The notes: a model not told the origin generated them from the letters alone. Shown: positions 42,692 to 51,952, counted from the first letter of the stretch. The stretch: DNA of 64,000 bases from Saccharofermentans sp. (GCA_024683485.1 JAIKYD010000003.1:25231-89230), one strand, 5' to 3'. Made by a program: numbers and translations.

Positions 42692-44014
42692 ATGATCGAT
42701 AAAGTATTGTACATAGATCCCGGCACGGGAAGCATGCTGTTCTCGATAGTCATCGGCATTGCCGGAGTCTTGATATTTGCAGGCCATGCACTGATCATCA
42801 AACTCAAATTCTTCTTCCTTGGCGGAAGAGCAAAAAGCGGTGAAAGCAACAGACTTCCAATTTGCATCTTCTCCGAGGGAAAGAGATACTGGAACGTATT
42901 CAGGCCCATCCTTGACGAGTTCGAGAAGCGCGGAAAGGATGTGCATTTCCTGACGGCAAGTCCTGATGACCCCGCCCTTAATGCCAATTACAAGCATATC
43001 CATGCAAAATTCATCGGAGAAGGCAATAAAGCAATCTCGAGAATGAATCTCATTCAGGCTGACCTGATCCTCTCGACAACACCGGGTCTTGATGTTTTCC
43101 AATGGAAGAAATCGAAGAGTGCCTCTTATTACGTCCACATTCCCCACATGCCAAACGACATCACCACTTACAAGATGTTCGGACTGGATTTCTACGATGC
43201 TGTTCTCGTATCCGGTAAATACCAGGAGGACGAGATCAGAAGGATCGAGTCGATCCGTTCCATACCCGCAAAGGAAGTGGTCCTTACCGGTATCCCCTAC
43301 CTGGACAAGATGAAGGAACGCCTTGACGGCCTCTCAGACGCTTCCGGATCCGGCAGGGGTAAAACTATCCTCCTCGCACCTTCCTGGGGCAGCAACGGCA
43401 TTCTGACGGCCTACGGGGCTCCTTTCATTGAGAGTCTGATAAAGACTTCGTACAAAGTGATAATAAGACCTCACCCGCAGTCGTTCACCTCCGAGAAAGA
43501 GCTGATAGAAAAACTTATGAAACAGTTCCCTGAGTCAGACATGCTCAAATGGAACCGTGATCCTGATAATTTCAATGTGCTTAATGAAGCTGATATCCTG
43601 ATCTCAGACTTTTCGGGCGTGCTGTTCGATTTCTCACTGGTATTCAACAAGCCCATAATCTACACAGAGCCGAGCAACGACTGGTCGCAGTATGACTGCT
43701 GCTGGGATACGGAAGAACTGTGGACTTATAAGATCCTGCCTAAGATCGGAAGAAAGCTGACACGGGGGAATTTCGCGAATATCGGAAAACTTATAGAGGA
43801 CTGCCTGAACGGTGCTGAGGCTGATGATCTTGCCAAGGGCCGTGATCTTGCACGTCAGCAGACATGGTGCAACATAGGTCAGGGCGCTGCGAAGACCGTT
43901 GATTATCTGATCTCAAAACATAATGAGCTTATCAGCAAAAGAACTCCTGAGCCTGCAAAGGCAAAAAAAGAGGAGCCTCAGCGGAGAAAGACAAAGAAGA
44001 GCCTATTCGGCTGA
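42692..44014 (+). CDS. CDP-glycerol glycerophosphotransferase family protein (TagB/TagF-like)
   Basis: A 440-residue protein. The N-terminus has LYIDPGTGSMLFSIVIGIAG, a membrane helix preceded by a DPGTGS motif. The rest is a GT-B-like fold with family motifs: YYVHIPHMPNDITTYKMFGL, TILLAPSWGSNG, KVIIRPHPQSFTSEKE and DILISDFSGVLFDFSLVF. Members transfer glycerol-phosphate or ribitol-phosphate from CDP donors to teichoic acid chains. The C-terminus is Lys/Arg-rich, typical of membrane-surface contact. GGAGG lies 9 bases before the ATG. It is 18 bases after the YidC-sulfatase gene, so the pair probably works on one polymer, one inside and one outside. Confidence 0.9.
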   Translation: MIDKVLYIDPGTGSMLFSIVIGIAGVLIFAGHALIIKLKFFFLGGRAKSGESNRLPICIFSEGKRYWNVFRPILDEFEKRGKDVHFLTASPDDPALNANYKHIHAKFIGEGNKAISRMNLIQADLILSTTPGLDVFQWKKSKSASYYVHIPHMPNDITTYKMFGLDFYDAVLVSGKYQEDEIRRIESIRSIPAKEVVLTGIPYLDKMKERLDGLSDASGSGRGKTILLAPSWGSNGILTAYGAPFIESLIKTSYKVIIRPHPQSFTSEKELIEKLMKQFPESDMLKWNRDPDNFNVLNEADILISDFSGVLFDFSLVFNKPIIYTEPSNDWSQYDCCWDTEELWTYKILPKIGRKLTRGNFANIGKLIEDCLNGAEADDLAKGRDLARQQTWCNIGQGAAKTVDYLISKHNELISKRTPEPAKAKKEEPQRRKTKKSLFG

Positions 44015-44022
44015 ATCAAGCG

Positions 44023-47000
44023 CTACTCGGTCCTGAGGGCCGTAACCGGATCCTGTCTTGAAGCAGACTTGGACGGGATAAGACCTCCGATAAATGTCAG
44101 GAAAATACTCAAGACCACAAGTATGATCGCACCCGCCCACGGAAGGATGGCTTTTACATCCGTGGTATCCGCGATCTTATGTATCAGCGCATTGATCGGA
44201 ATAAGCAGGATCAGTGATATTCCGACACCAATGATTCCCGCGAGGAAACCTGTGATCATGGTCTCGGCATTGAAGACCTGGGCAACGTTGTTCTTGGATG
44301 CACCCATTGCACGGAGGATACCGATCTCTTTACGGCGCTCCAGAACGCTGATGTAGGTGATGACACCGATCATGATCGAAGATACAACAAGAGATATCGC
44401 AACGAAAGCAATAAGCACATAAGAGATCGTATTGATGATCTTGGTAACGGACTTCATCAACGCGCCGACAATATCTGTGTAAACGATGTTCTTATCTTCT
44501 TCGCCGGCATCTTCGGCCATCTTGTTATAGTCCTTAAGGATCGTCGTGATCTGGTCTTTGGATTCAAAATCCATGGGATATATCGTAATCGACTGGAGAT
44601 CCTCCTTGTCGCAGTAGCCGAATGCGGACAGATTTCCATCAGCGGAAGACACTCCGCCTCCCATCATCTCATTCATAAATGACTGTAATTCATTCTCGCC
44701 CATATTGAACTGGAATGATTTAGCAAAAGCATCCTGATCTATCGTCAGGGCACTTCCTAAATTCTCGAAAGTGGACGTCAGTGCGCCCGTCATGTTAGAA
44801 GCAATCTTCTCGATGACCATTGTCAAAGCACTCTCAATCCCTGTCGCCAGCTGCCCTGTTATCTCAGACGTGATCCCGGTCACATTGGCCATTACCGTGG
44901 AAGCAATCTCGTCAGCATTAACCGAAGTAGTAACCGTGTACATGATAATCTGCTTTGCTCTGTCAGAACTTAAGTATTCGATCAGGGAATCCGGAAGGAG
45001 TTTTGGATCAGGCAGTTCATTCGCCGCTGCATATTCGCTGTAAGAGTCAAGGATCGCAGTTGCTATATTGCGTGACTGCTCAAGACTTATGTCGATTTTT
45101 TCCGTTATTTCCTTCTTCAGTAATTCTGACTGCTCATTGACTTTCTTCTGTCCATCCTCACTCTCAAGATAAGTCTGGAAATACTCTCCATAACGGCTCT
45201 GGTCGGATATATCCATGCCGTTCTTAACAGCATACTCCGCAAAGTCATCCGTAATGGCACTCAGGGCATTATTAACGGCACTTTGTTCGAGATTCAGGGT
45301 CCCGCTCTCTTCGATAGCCTTCTTAAGCTCAGTCTTCAATACATTATTACCTTCGGGAGACATAATATACTGGGTTATCGCATCAGGGAGCTTTGCAAAG
45401 TCAGTCGAAGGATCTGAAGCCGAATATGCCATGTAGTCCGTAAGAAGACTTGATATTCCCTGCCCCATAGCCTCAAAGTCAACTTTAAGTTCAACACCGT
45501 CCAGAAGTCCCGTGAGCTGGTCTGCAGACAGATTCGGCATCGCGCTGCCGAAAGCACCGGACAGATCAAGTCCGCTCATATCGCCAAACGCGGATTCATC
45601 GATGGTGATCTTGCTCTCATCGAACTTGAATGCATTCTGGATGGCATTCTCATCGATTGAGAAGAGCTTGCTCATATCAAAGCCGGATTCTTCCTCATCG
45701 AACCTCTTGCCTGTCAGCACGTTTACTTCACGGTCAGTGAGCTGGGCCTTTACGATATCGGCCTTCTCCGCACTTTCCCTGAGTTCCTCAACAAGATCCT
45801 TGCCGTAATAGATTCCTGAATCGAGCATCCAGATATCCTCACCGGCCTTTGGCTGAACAATACCGACCAGCTTGAGGTCCTGTGCATCCTTCAGAAGATC
45901 GAGCATGTATTCGCTGCTGTTCCTCATATCCGCATAGATCTTGTTGGTCTCATCGTATTTGTAAAACTCATATGCGGGAACGACCTTGAACGTGGTATCC
46001 ATGAAATCATCGTAATGCCAGGTGTAGTATTCCTGATCTGATACTACCTCAAGACCGTTGCTGAAGTCCCTGATCATCCTGTCGAGTTCTTCCGTATCAC
46101 GGAGACCAAATGCGTAAATGATATAGTCGGATACCGCGCCGTTCTGCGTCAGGACAAGAACAGCCTCCTGTGAATTCTCCGGCCATCTGCCAGCTTTTAT
46201 ATCGTACTGGTTGATGTAGAGTGATTCATTTTCGGGCATCTCGAAAAATACATTCATACTGTAAGCTGACGTGAAAGCGCTTGATGAGGTAAGTCCCATC
46301 GAAGCAAAGTCATTATTAGGATTGACCTGTCTGTATTCGCCCTTGGCCTTGTTGTAACGGAATATCTGTGGATCAATACCGTATGAGTATTCGACGCCGT
46401 TCGTAAGCTCATATATGTTTGTTGCATCGCTGTCAAAGTATTCCTTGAGGGAAATTAGATCGTTAGTCTGCACAGTGGAAAGAAGCTGGCTTACGGACGG
46501 CACTTCCGTAATCTCCCCTTCTCCTGCAGGCTCCCATGTATCGGTCGAGACCATCATCATGGATATGAAAGACACCGACGACCGCTCTATCGAGAGCGGA
46601 TACTGCGACAGTGTCTGGGCCTCTATCCTGTCAATATATGTATTGACGCCGTTTGAAAGCGACAGGATCAGTGCAATGCCGATGATGCCGATCGATCCTG
46701 CGAATGCGACCAGAATGGTCCTTGTCTTCTTTGTCCAAAGGTTATTGAAGCTGAGGGCAAGTGCAGTAAAGAAATTCATCGAGGCCTTGCCAAGGTTCTT
46801 ATGAACAGGAACTGCAGTGGCAACAGCCTTCTCCGGCTCGAAAGGATCGCTGTCGTTGATTATCTTTCCATCCTTAAGCTTTACGATCCTTGTCGCATAT
46901 TCCTCGGCAAGCTCGGGGTTGTGCGTAACCATAACGACCAGGCGGTCTTTGGCGACCTCTTTGAGAAGGTCCATGACCTGTACGCTGGTCTCAGTATCAA

Positions 47001-47514
47001 GCGCGCCTGTGGGCTCATCTGCAAGAAGGATATCAGGGTCATTTACAAGCGCTCTTGCTATCGCGACTCTCTGCATCTGGCCGCCTGACATCTGGTTAGG
47101 CTTCTTATGCGCCTGCTCGCGGAGTCCGACCTTCTCCAAAGCATCGAGTGCTCTTTGTTTGCGGTCACGCTTGGAGATACCGGAGATCGTAAGTGCAAGC
47201 TCGACATTTGACAGAACAGTCTGGTGCGGGATCAGGTTATAACTCTGGAAAACGAATCCGATAGTGTGGTTTCTGTATGAATCCCAGTCCCTGTCCTTGT
47301 AGCGCTTAGTGGATACTCCGTTAATGATGAGATCACCTGAATCGTAACGGTCCAGACCTCCGATAATGTTAAGAAGAGTCGTCTTGCCGGAACCTGAAGG
47401 TCCCAGGATCGCAACAAACTCATTATCCCTGAGATTCAGAGACACTCCATCCAAAGCCTTCTGAACGAGACTTCCAGTCTTGTATTCCTTATGTATATCC
47501 CTTATTTGAAGCAT
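44023..47514 (-). CDS. MacB-type ABC transporter, fused ATPase and permease with large external domain
   Basis: A 1163-residue single-chain transporter. The N-terminal ATPase (1-225) has Walker A GPSGSGKT, signature MSGGQMQRVAIARAL and Walker B ILLADEPTGALD. A helix near 265-290 is followed by a very large extracytoplasmic region (about 290-1000), helical and rich in Ser, Asp and Glu. Three C-terminal helices of the FtsX fold follow (about 1035-1160), with a cytoplasmic RRKEIGILRAMGASKNNVAQ loop, a family hallmark. MacB-like systems move or sense substrates at the outer face, including peptides. No ribosome binding site precedes ATG 47514, but a TAGAAT lies 9 bases upstream, hinting at leaderless translation. 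Convergent with the TagF-like gene. Confidence 0.9.
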   Translation of the reverse strand: MLQIRDIHKEYKTGSLVQKALDGVSLNLRDNEFVAILGPSGSGKTTLLNIIGGLDRYDSGDLIINGVSTKRYKDRDWDSYRNHTIGFVFQSYNLIPHQTVLSNVELALTISGISKRDRKQRALDALEKVGLREQAHKKPNQMSGGQMQRVAIARALVNDPDILLADEPTGALDTETSVQVMDLLKEVAKDRLVVMVTHNPELAEEYATRIVKLKDGKIINDSDPFEPEKAVATAVPVHKNLGKASMNFFTALALSFNNLWTKKTRTILVAFAGSIGIIGIALILSLSNGVNTYIDRIEAQTLSQYPLSIERSSVSFISMMMVSTDTWEPAGEGEITEVPSVSQLLSTVQTNDLISLKEYFDSDATNIYELTNGVEYSYGIDPQIFRYNKAKGEYRQVNPNNDFASMGLTSSSAFTSAYSMNVFFEMPENESLYINQYDIKAGRWPENSQEAVLVLTQNGAVSDYIIYAFGLRDTEELDRMIRDFSNGLEVVSDQEYYTWHYDDFMDTTFKVVPAYEFYKYDETNKIYADMRNSSEYMLDLLKDAQDLKLVGIVQPKAGEDIWMLDSGIYYGKDLVEELRESAEKADIVKAQLTDREVNVLTGKRFDEEESGFDMSKLFSIDENAIQNAFKFDESKITIDESAFGDMSGLDLSGAFGSAMPNLSADQLTGLLDGVELKVDFEAMGQGISSLLTDYMAYSASDPSTDFAKLPDAITQYIMSPEGNNVLKTELKKAIEESGTLNLEQSAVNNALSAITDDFAEYAVKNGMDISDQSRYGEYFQTYLESEDGQKKVNEQSELLKKEITEKIDISLEQSRNIATAILDSYSEYAAANELPDPKLLPDSLIEYLSSDRAKQIIMYTVTTSVNADEIASTVMANVTGITSEITGQLATGIESALTMVIEKIASNMTGALTSTFENLGSALTIDQDAFAKSFQFNMGENELQSFMNEMMGGGVSSADGNLSAFGYCDKEDLQSITIYPMDFESKDQITTILKDYNKMAEDAGEEDKNIVYTDIVGALMKSVTKIINTISYVLIAFVAISLVVSSIMIGVITYISVLERRKEIGILRAMGASKNNVAQVFNAETMITGFLAGIIGVGISLILLIPINALIHKIADTTDVKAILPWAGAIILVVLSIFLTFIGGLIPSKSASRQDPVTALRTE

Positions 47515-47567
47515 GGTGTAGAAATTCTAACACGCTTATTATGAAGTTTCTTTACAATCTGTGTGAA

Positions 47568-49037
47568 TTATTGTGGAAGCTTTGAATAAAGCCACTTTGC
47601 ATTTGAAGGGAAATTATCTTTGTTCATCTTGGATAACTGCTGGAACTGTATCCTTCTGATGCCCCTGAGGAAAGGCTTCATAGCTCCTGCAAGGCCTCTG
47701 CACTCAGCTTCGAATGTCTCATCTGGGCAGTCCATAATGCAAAGATATGACACATCCTTACGGTTGTTTTCCGGAGTCAATACAAGAATCAGCACCTTCA
47801 CGATATCTGAATGTGCACCGCAGTATTTCCTGACCGCATTTGCGACAACGCCGAACTCAGGCGTGCTTGACGGGTCTGTTATAAGCATTCTCTGCTTGCC
47901 GGCGTTGTCAGGACTGCCGTTCACAGCTGAATTATCACTAACCCTGCCGGCATTTGCGCCCAAAGCCAAAGAAGGGTTATCGCCGGCACCCTCTCCGAAT
48001 CTCTCCTTGAAGAGCACCGTATCAACCATTTTATCTATGAGGTCTTTGGGGATCGTGATGGAGACCGGTCCGCCCGGGTTAACGATAAAGCCCTGGTGAT
48101 GTGAATCCCTTGATATGGCAGCAACCTGCGCAAAGCTCATGCAGAGACGCTTATCAGGTCCGCCCTTCTTGGCAAACCCGTTTGTTACGGCTTTCTTCGC
48201 AAGCCTTTGATCAGTAAATACAGGAAGGAAAGACACACCGGGAGTGTTCTTCGGACTTATGCCCATAAAAGATACTGTACTCTTGCCGTCCTTGTTGGAT
48301 GTGATCTTGGATAATGTAACGAACTCCGAGGTCATGAGACAATCCATGACTGTTCCGAAATAAACCGGCTCCTTGCCATATTTGCCGTACTCACAGAGCA
48401 TTGCAACCGTCCTGGGGTTGCCCTTTTCCGACATGCCCCTGCAGGCAGGATCCGCCATATCAGCTATACCTACGGCATCTGTGAGGACCGCATATCTCTG
48501 AACAGGCCTTGAAGCATCCTCATCGGGATCTACAGGGAGCGGAATATCACCTCTCGTGATCTCTATCTCGGCTCTCTCATAAGAAAGCTCATCAACAAAT
48601 TCCCTGTTGTCATTTCTGATACTCTCGATCCTTACCTTGAATTTATCGCCTCTGCCCTGATAGAGGAAAACCTCAGTGTCCTTTCTGACCGTTCCTCTGA
48701 CATTACCTCTTACAACGATATTGCCTTCCTTCTCGGGAGCAGCACTCAAAGGGATCTCATCAATGATCACAAAGAAATTCATGCCGTCAGGAATGGTATC
48801 ACCTTCAATTATCTTGGCTGCAGCCTGCCTTGCCTGCTCCTCAACCAGGATCTCCTGCTTGCCTGCCTCTTCCTGGGCAAGCTGTCTTTCCTCGGCTCTT
48901 GCCTGTCTTTCCAGTTTTTCTTCCTCGCGGGCCGCAAGGATGATCTTCATTTCCTCAGTAACACTGTTACTTTCCTTATTTTCTGCGGGTTCTGCGCCAG
49001 GTGCGTCAACCTTCTTTTTCTTTCCGAAAAATGCCAT
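47568..49037 (-). CDS. SseB-family protein with N-terminal coiled coil and beta-barrel-like domain
   Basis: A 489-residue soluble protein. Residues 25-75 form a charged coiled coil (MKIILAAREEEKLERQARAE). About 85-165 look like the translation-factor domain-2 barrel (IVVRGNVRGTVRKDTEVFLY, then RAEIEITRGD). About 215-335 match the SseB N-terminal domain (EPVYFGTVMDCLMTSEFVTL, LPVFTDQRLAKKAV, DLIDKMVDTVLF). The last 105 residues resemble SseB C-terminal (VLILVLTPENNRKDVSYLCI). SseB affects serine sensitivity in E. coli; mechanism is not settled. It stands alone, 53 bases before the MacB gene in transcription order, and is divergent from the TerB-like gene. Confidence 0.75.
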   Translation of the reverse strand: MAFFGKKKKVDAPGAEPAENKESNSVTEEMKIILAAREEEKLERQARAEERQLAQEEAGKQEILVEEQARQAAAKIIEGDTIPDGMNFFVIIDEIPLSAAPEKEGNIVVRGNVRGTVRKDTEVFLYQGRGDKFKVRIESIRNDNREFVDELSYERAEIEITRGDIPLPVDPDEDASRPVQRYAVLTDAVGIADMADPACRGMSEKGNPRTVAMLCEYGKYGKEPVYFGTVMDCLMTSEFVTLSKITSNKDGKSTVSFMGISPKNTPGVSFLPVFTDQRLAKKAVTNGFAKKGGPDKRLCMSFAQVAAISRDSHHQGFIVNPGGPVSITIPKDLIDKMVDTVLFKERFGEGAGDNPSLALGANAGRVSDNSAVNGSPDNAGKQRMLITDPSSTPEFGVVANAVRKYCGAHSDIVKVLILVLTPENNRKDVSYLCIMDCPDETFEAECRGLAGAMKPFLRGIRRIQFQQLSKMNKDNFPSNAKWLYSKLPQ

Positions 49038-49135
49038 TATCTTCCTGCTCCCTTATATTTATTATTTTTTCTAAAAAGAGATTATAGCACATCGGATGTG
49101 ATAAAATAACGCAATAAACTTCGAGAGGACCACCT

Positions 49136-49765
49136 ATGGAGTACGACAGACAGGACATCCTGGATAAAGCCGCCGAGGCTTACGATCACGCCGAAGCGAC
49201 CATCAGGGCTATGGATGACGTTTTCAGGAACGTCACAGGAAGCGATTACGATGCGGAACTTACGCTCGCCCAGTTCGACATGATCCTGCAGGGCGTCCTT
49301 TTGAACGTGGCCTGCGCGGACGGGGTTTTTGATCCTGTCGAACAGGATTTCATCAGACAGTTCGCTATGCACGGCGACCTTCTTGAATACATAAAGAAAG
49401 ACTCGGAAGGCCGGGTATCACTTACCTGGGATCTCATCGCAGACCTTCCCGAAGATATATCAGCGTCACTCATTCAGGTGCTTCCTGAGGTCCTTGATGA
49501 CCAGTGCGAGAGCTTCGTCTATCCCCTCGCGGCAGTTGACTTCTCATACAGCCAGTACGGGGACGTCCTTACGACTCCGGGCGACTTCCTTAAATCAATC
49601 GAGGCAGATATGATCAGAATCGCCGGCCTGTTGGCTTTTGTTGATTCTGACGGCACGGAAGACGAGATAAATGCCGCAGTCTCCATGATCTACGAACTCG
49701 AGGGCAAACACTGGAGGAATCTCCTGTCAGGCAGGGCGCTGGGTTCAGGCCAGGAGAATAACTGA
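49136..49765 (+). CDS. TerB-like helical protein
   Basis: A 209-residue acidic, all-helical protein. LLNVACADGVFDPVEQDFIR is the pattern of TerB/DjlA-N-like domains, which place acidic metal-binding residues between helices. A second, weaker copy may lie near the C-terminus (LLAFVDSDGTEDEINAAVSM). There is no signal peptide or membrane helix. GAGAGG precedes the ATG by 7 bases. It is divergent from the SseB-family gene, 98 bases away. Function is unknown; TerB relatives are linked to stress and phage responses, but no other ter gene is visible. Confidence 0.65.
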   Translation: MEYDRQDILDKAAEAYDHAEATIRAMDDVFRNVTGSDYDAELTLAQFDMILQGVLLNVACADGVFDPVEQDFIRQFAMHGDLLEYIKKDSEGRVSLTWDLIADLPEDISASLIQVLPEVLDDQCESFVYPLAAVDFSYSQYGDVLTTPGDFLKSIEADMIRIAGLLAFVDSDGTEDEINAAVSMIYELEGKHWRNLLSGRALGSGQENN

Positions 49766-49801
49766 GGGACGGTTGGAACTTGTGTGTGAATGGACCGGGA
49801 T

Positions 49802-49819
49802 TCTTTAGTTGACTAAAGA
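49802..49819. repeat. 18-base perfect palindrome
   Basis: TCTTTAGT-TG-ACTAAAGA. The two-base centre makes a stable RNA hairpin unlikely, so a DNA-binding site or chance are the options. Confidence 0.6.
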
Positions 49820-49870
49820 TATTCCCAAGTTCTGAACCATTTGGGATGTTTTCGAAAAGCCTGCTTTATG

Positions 49871-49986
49871 GATGTACTGAAAAAATACTAAAAGCGGGTT
49901 CAAAACATGACAGATTTTGTAATTTCAGCAAGAATTACTGAATTTGTAATGATCCAGACGTGTTTTCAGTATTTTTTTAGTACATC
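49871..49986. repeat. Inverted repeat pair, 23 bases, 69-base loop
   Basis: The left arm at 49871-49893 (GATGTACTGAAAAAATACT then AAAA) and the right arm ending in TAGTACATC at 49986 are reverse complements at 21 of 23 positions. Each arm contains two TACT (or AGTA) copies around an A/T tract. It could form a long-stemmed RNA or be the ends of a tiny non-coding mobile element. Confidence 0.6.
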
Positions 49987-50170
49987 GCTTTTGCCATCCT
50001 TATTAGGATTTATCGGGGGCGGGGGTTTTCGATTTTTCAAGATGAAAACCAGTGATTCCTGGAGTTTTCCTAACAACAGGGGTTATTTGTGAAAACTTTA
50101 GAAATATGAGGTGGTATTCCTAATTTTTTCACAAAACTGATCATTTCTAGGAATTCTATAGGAATCCAGC

Positions 50171-50324
50171 AGCCCGAACTTCAACCTGAGAATTGTCCGC
50201 ATATCGCGAAAAGTCCGGCCTTAAGTCCGGCTATAGCCCGAACTTCAGCCTGAAAAACGCCCGAATATCGCGAAAAGTCTGGCCAAAACTACGGCTGCAG
50301 CCCGAACTACAGCCTGAGAAAAGC
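50171..50324. repeat. 64-base tandem repeat, about 2.4 copies
   Basis: Units start at 50171, 50235 and 50299, each with AGCCCGAACT. Copies 1 and 2 also share CGAATATCGCGAAAAGTC-like and GGCC...CGGCT segments (copy 1 has CGCATATCGCGAAAAGTC). Copy 3 breaks off after AGCCTGAGAAAAGCCCC. Mismatches scatter across units, so it is not a recent duplication. Confidence 0.75.
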
Positions 50325-50380
50325 CCCTCCCGCCTCAAGAACCCAGCATTTTGAGGTCCCGCTGCCTCTTAACGCTCCCC

Positions 50381-51952
50381 TTACCACGAAGGATCGACCA
50401 CGACCACCTCGCCTTTGACATATGTCCAGAGGATCGTGTAGAAAAACACCGCCAATACGAAGAACGCGATCGAAATACCTTTAATTATCTTCGTAAGCAA
50501 TTCTTTGTTCTCGCCCTTGAGCTTAATCTCTCCGGCTTTGCAGCAAAATACTGTGCCGCTTAACAGGATCGGGGTGCTGTATCTGAAGTTCATCGAGCAG
50601 ATGTGGGGATACTTGAGCGAGAATACGGTTACCGATACCGCCATAGTGACGGCAAGTACCACCATGGAAAGATTTTCCCACACACTACCGCTTTTCTTCA
50701 GTCTTACAAGCATCACTATCAGGCCGGCAAGTGCAATCAGGATAAGCAGGAGAAGTGCTAGAAGAAGCGCATACCCGGTCATGCTCATGGCGAAGTCATC
50801 CCTGTAGTTCTCCTCACCGAACAGCGCGGTCTTAACCTGTGTGATAAAGATGTTGTAGTCCTGCTGGCCGTCTGAGCCAAGGTTGATATAGTAGTTTTCT
50901 ATAGGGAGCGTGTAGAAGCCGAACACTCTCTGTAATGGGGTATACCTGCTTATGTCCTGATAGATGTTATCGGATTCCAGAACGTAAGTAACGGGCACTC
51001 TAAACAGGATATAATTCCGTATCTGGTACCAGAGACCCAGCGGGACGCTGATAAGGCCGAAGACTACGAGTTGAAGCAAGGACTTGGTTCCGGCCTTATT
51101 TTCGCTTCTGCCGGCAAGGTCTTTAATGAGTTTGACAATGAACAGGAATCCCAGAGGGAATGCGATCATGCCGATTGAGAGCTTCGTCATCACGCCAAGC
51201 CCTGTTGCGGCCGCAGATAAAAGAATGTTTTTCCAGCCGCCTTCCTTATACCACTTAAGTCCGAAGAAGAACGCGGCAAAATACAGAAAGACCGAGAGGC
51301 CGTCGTTGTTGATCGATGCGGACAGCAATGTGAATGCCGGGAAAGCAGAAACTATGAGCGCAGCGATTATCCGGTTCTCTTTCTTTATCCCGGTTAGTTT
51401 TACGATCTTGTACATCAGAATCAGGCTGAACTGGCTCCATAGCATCGAAAGGGCCTGAAGCGCTTCATAGTTGTGAGTTCCTTTGGGAAGAAACAGTTCG
51501 TAGATCTTAAGAAAAGCCGCACAAACGATGTAATGGAACGGAGGATGATAGTACTGTCCTAAGTCCCTGATATCAAAATTCGGTACCGATAAGGTGTCCC
51601 TGACGAGCATGATGTATCCGGAATGGAAGATGTTGTATATTCCCTCTTCGAAAACCCCTACGTCATTCTGCCTTGTACTGACATCCGTATAAAGCACATA
51701 ACCGAGTCTTAATACAGCCCCGGCCAGGAATACCAGCACTATCAGAGCATCGTCTGACAGTTTTTGCGTTTTCTTGAGAAATAAAACGTATCCGGTGATG
51801 AGCAGATACCCTGATACCATCATAACACAGACAGCAACATTGCTGTTTATCTGCATACCGGTGGCAATGAGAACGACAAGAACCGCGAACACCGTTGAAA
51901 TAAACGGATGCTTTCCTAAGAATCCGGTGACCTTGTCCTCTTTAAGGCTCAA
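50381..51952 (-). CDS. PMT/ArnT-like membrane glycosyltransferase (GT-C fold)
   Basis: A roughly 523-residue polytopic protein with about 12 helices. The first external loop has the acidic pair of GT-C enzymes (YVLYTDVSTRQNDVGVFEEG), followed by DLGQYYHPPFHYIVCAAFLK, a typical PMT_2 pattern. It would use a polyprenyl-phosphate sugar to glycosylate a protein or polymer outside. The start is set at TTG 51952, which overlaps the TGA stop of the CAP-domain gene (TTGA) and has GAGG 10 bases upstream; an earlier TTG at 51973 lacks such support. Coupling to a secreted Ser/Thr/Pro-rich CAP protein makes that protein a possible substrate, which is inference. Confidence 0.83.
   Translation of the reverse strand: MSLKEDKVTGFLGKHPFISTVFAVLVVLIATGMQINSNVAVCVMMVSGYLLITGYVLFLKKTQKLSDDALIVLVFLAGAVLRLGYVLYTDVSTRQNDVGVFEEGIYNIFHSGYIMLVRDTLSVPNFDIRDLGQYYHPPFHYIVCAAFLKIYELFLPKGTHNYEALQALSMLWSQFSLILMYKIVKLTGIKKENRIIAALIVSAFPAFTLLSASINNDGLSVFLYFAAFFFGLKWYKEGGWKNILLSAAATGLGVMTKLSIGMIAFPLGFLFIVKLIKDLAGRSENKAGTKSLLQLVVFGLISVPLGLWYQIRNYILFRVPVTYVLESDNIYQDISRYTPLQRVFGFYTLPIENYYINLGSDGQQDYNIFITQVKTALFGEENYRDDFAMSMTGYALLLALLLLILIALAGLIVMLVRLKKSGSVWENLSMVVLAVTMAVSVTVFSLKYPHICSMNFRYSTPILLSGTVFCCKAGEIKLKGENKELLTKIIKGISIAFFVLAVFFYTILWTYVKGEVVVVDPSW

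Larger units (their letters stand above)
49766..50380. other. Gene-free repeat-bearing interval between convergent genes
   Basis: 615 bases with no convincing ORF on either strand. It holds an 18-base palindrome (49802-49819), a pair of 23-base inverted repeats (49871-49986), an AT-rich middle with several AGGAAT copies (near 50100-50166) and a 64-base tandem repeat (50171-50324). No promoter is needed here because both neighbours point inward. Confidence 0.7.

Noticed and set aside
49907..50092. 61-residue plus-strand frame in the gene-free interval
   Set aside because: Low-complexity composition, no ribosome binding site, and it runs through the inverted repeat.
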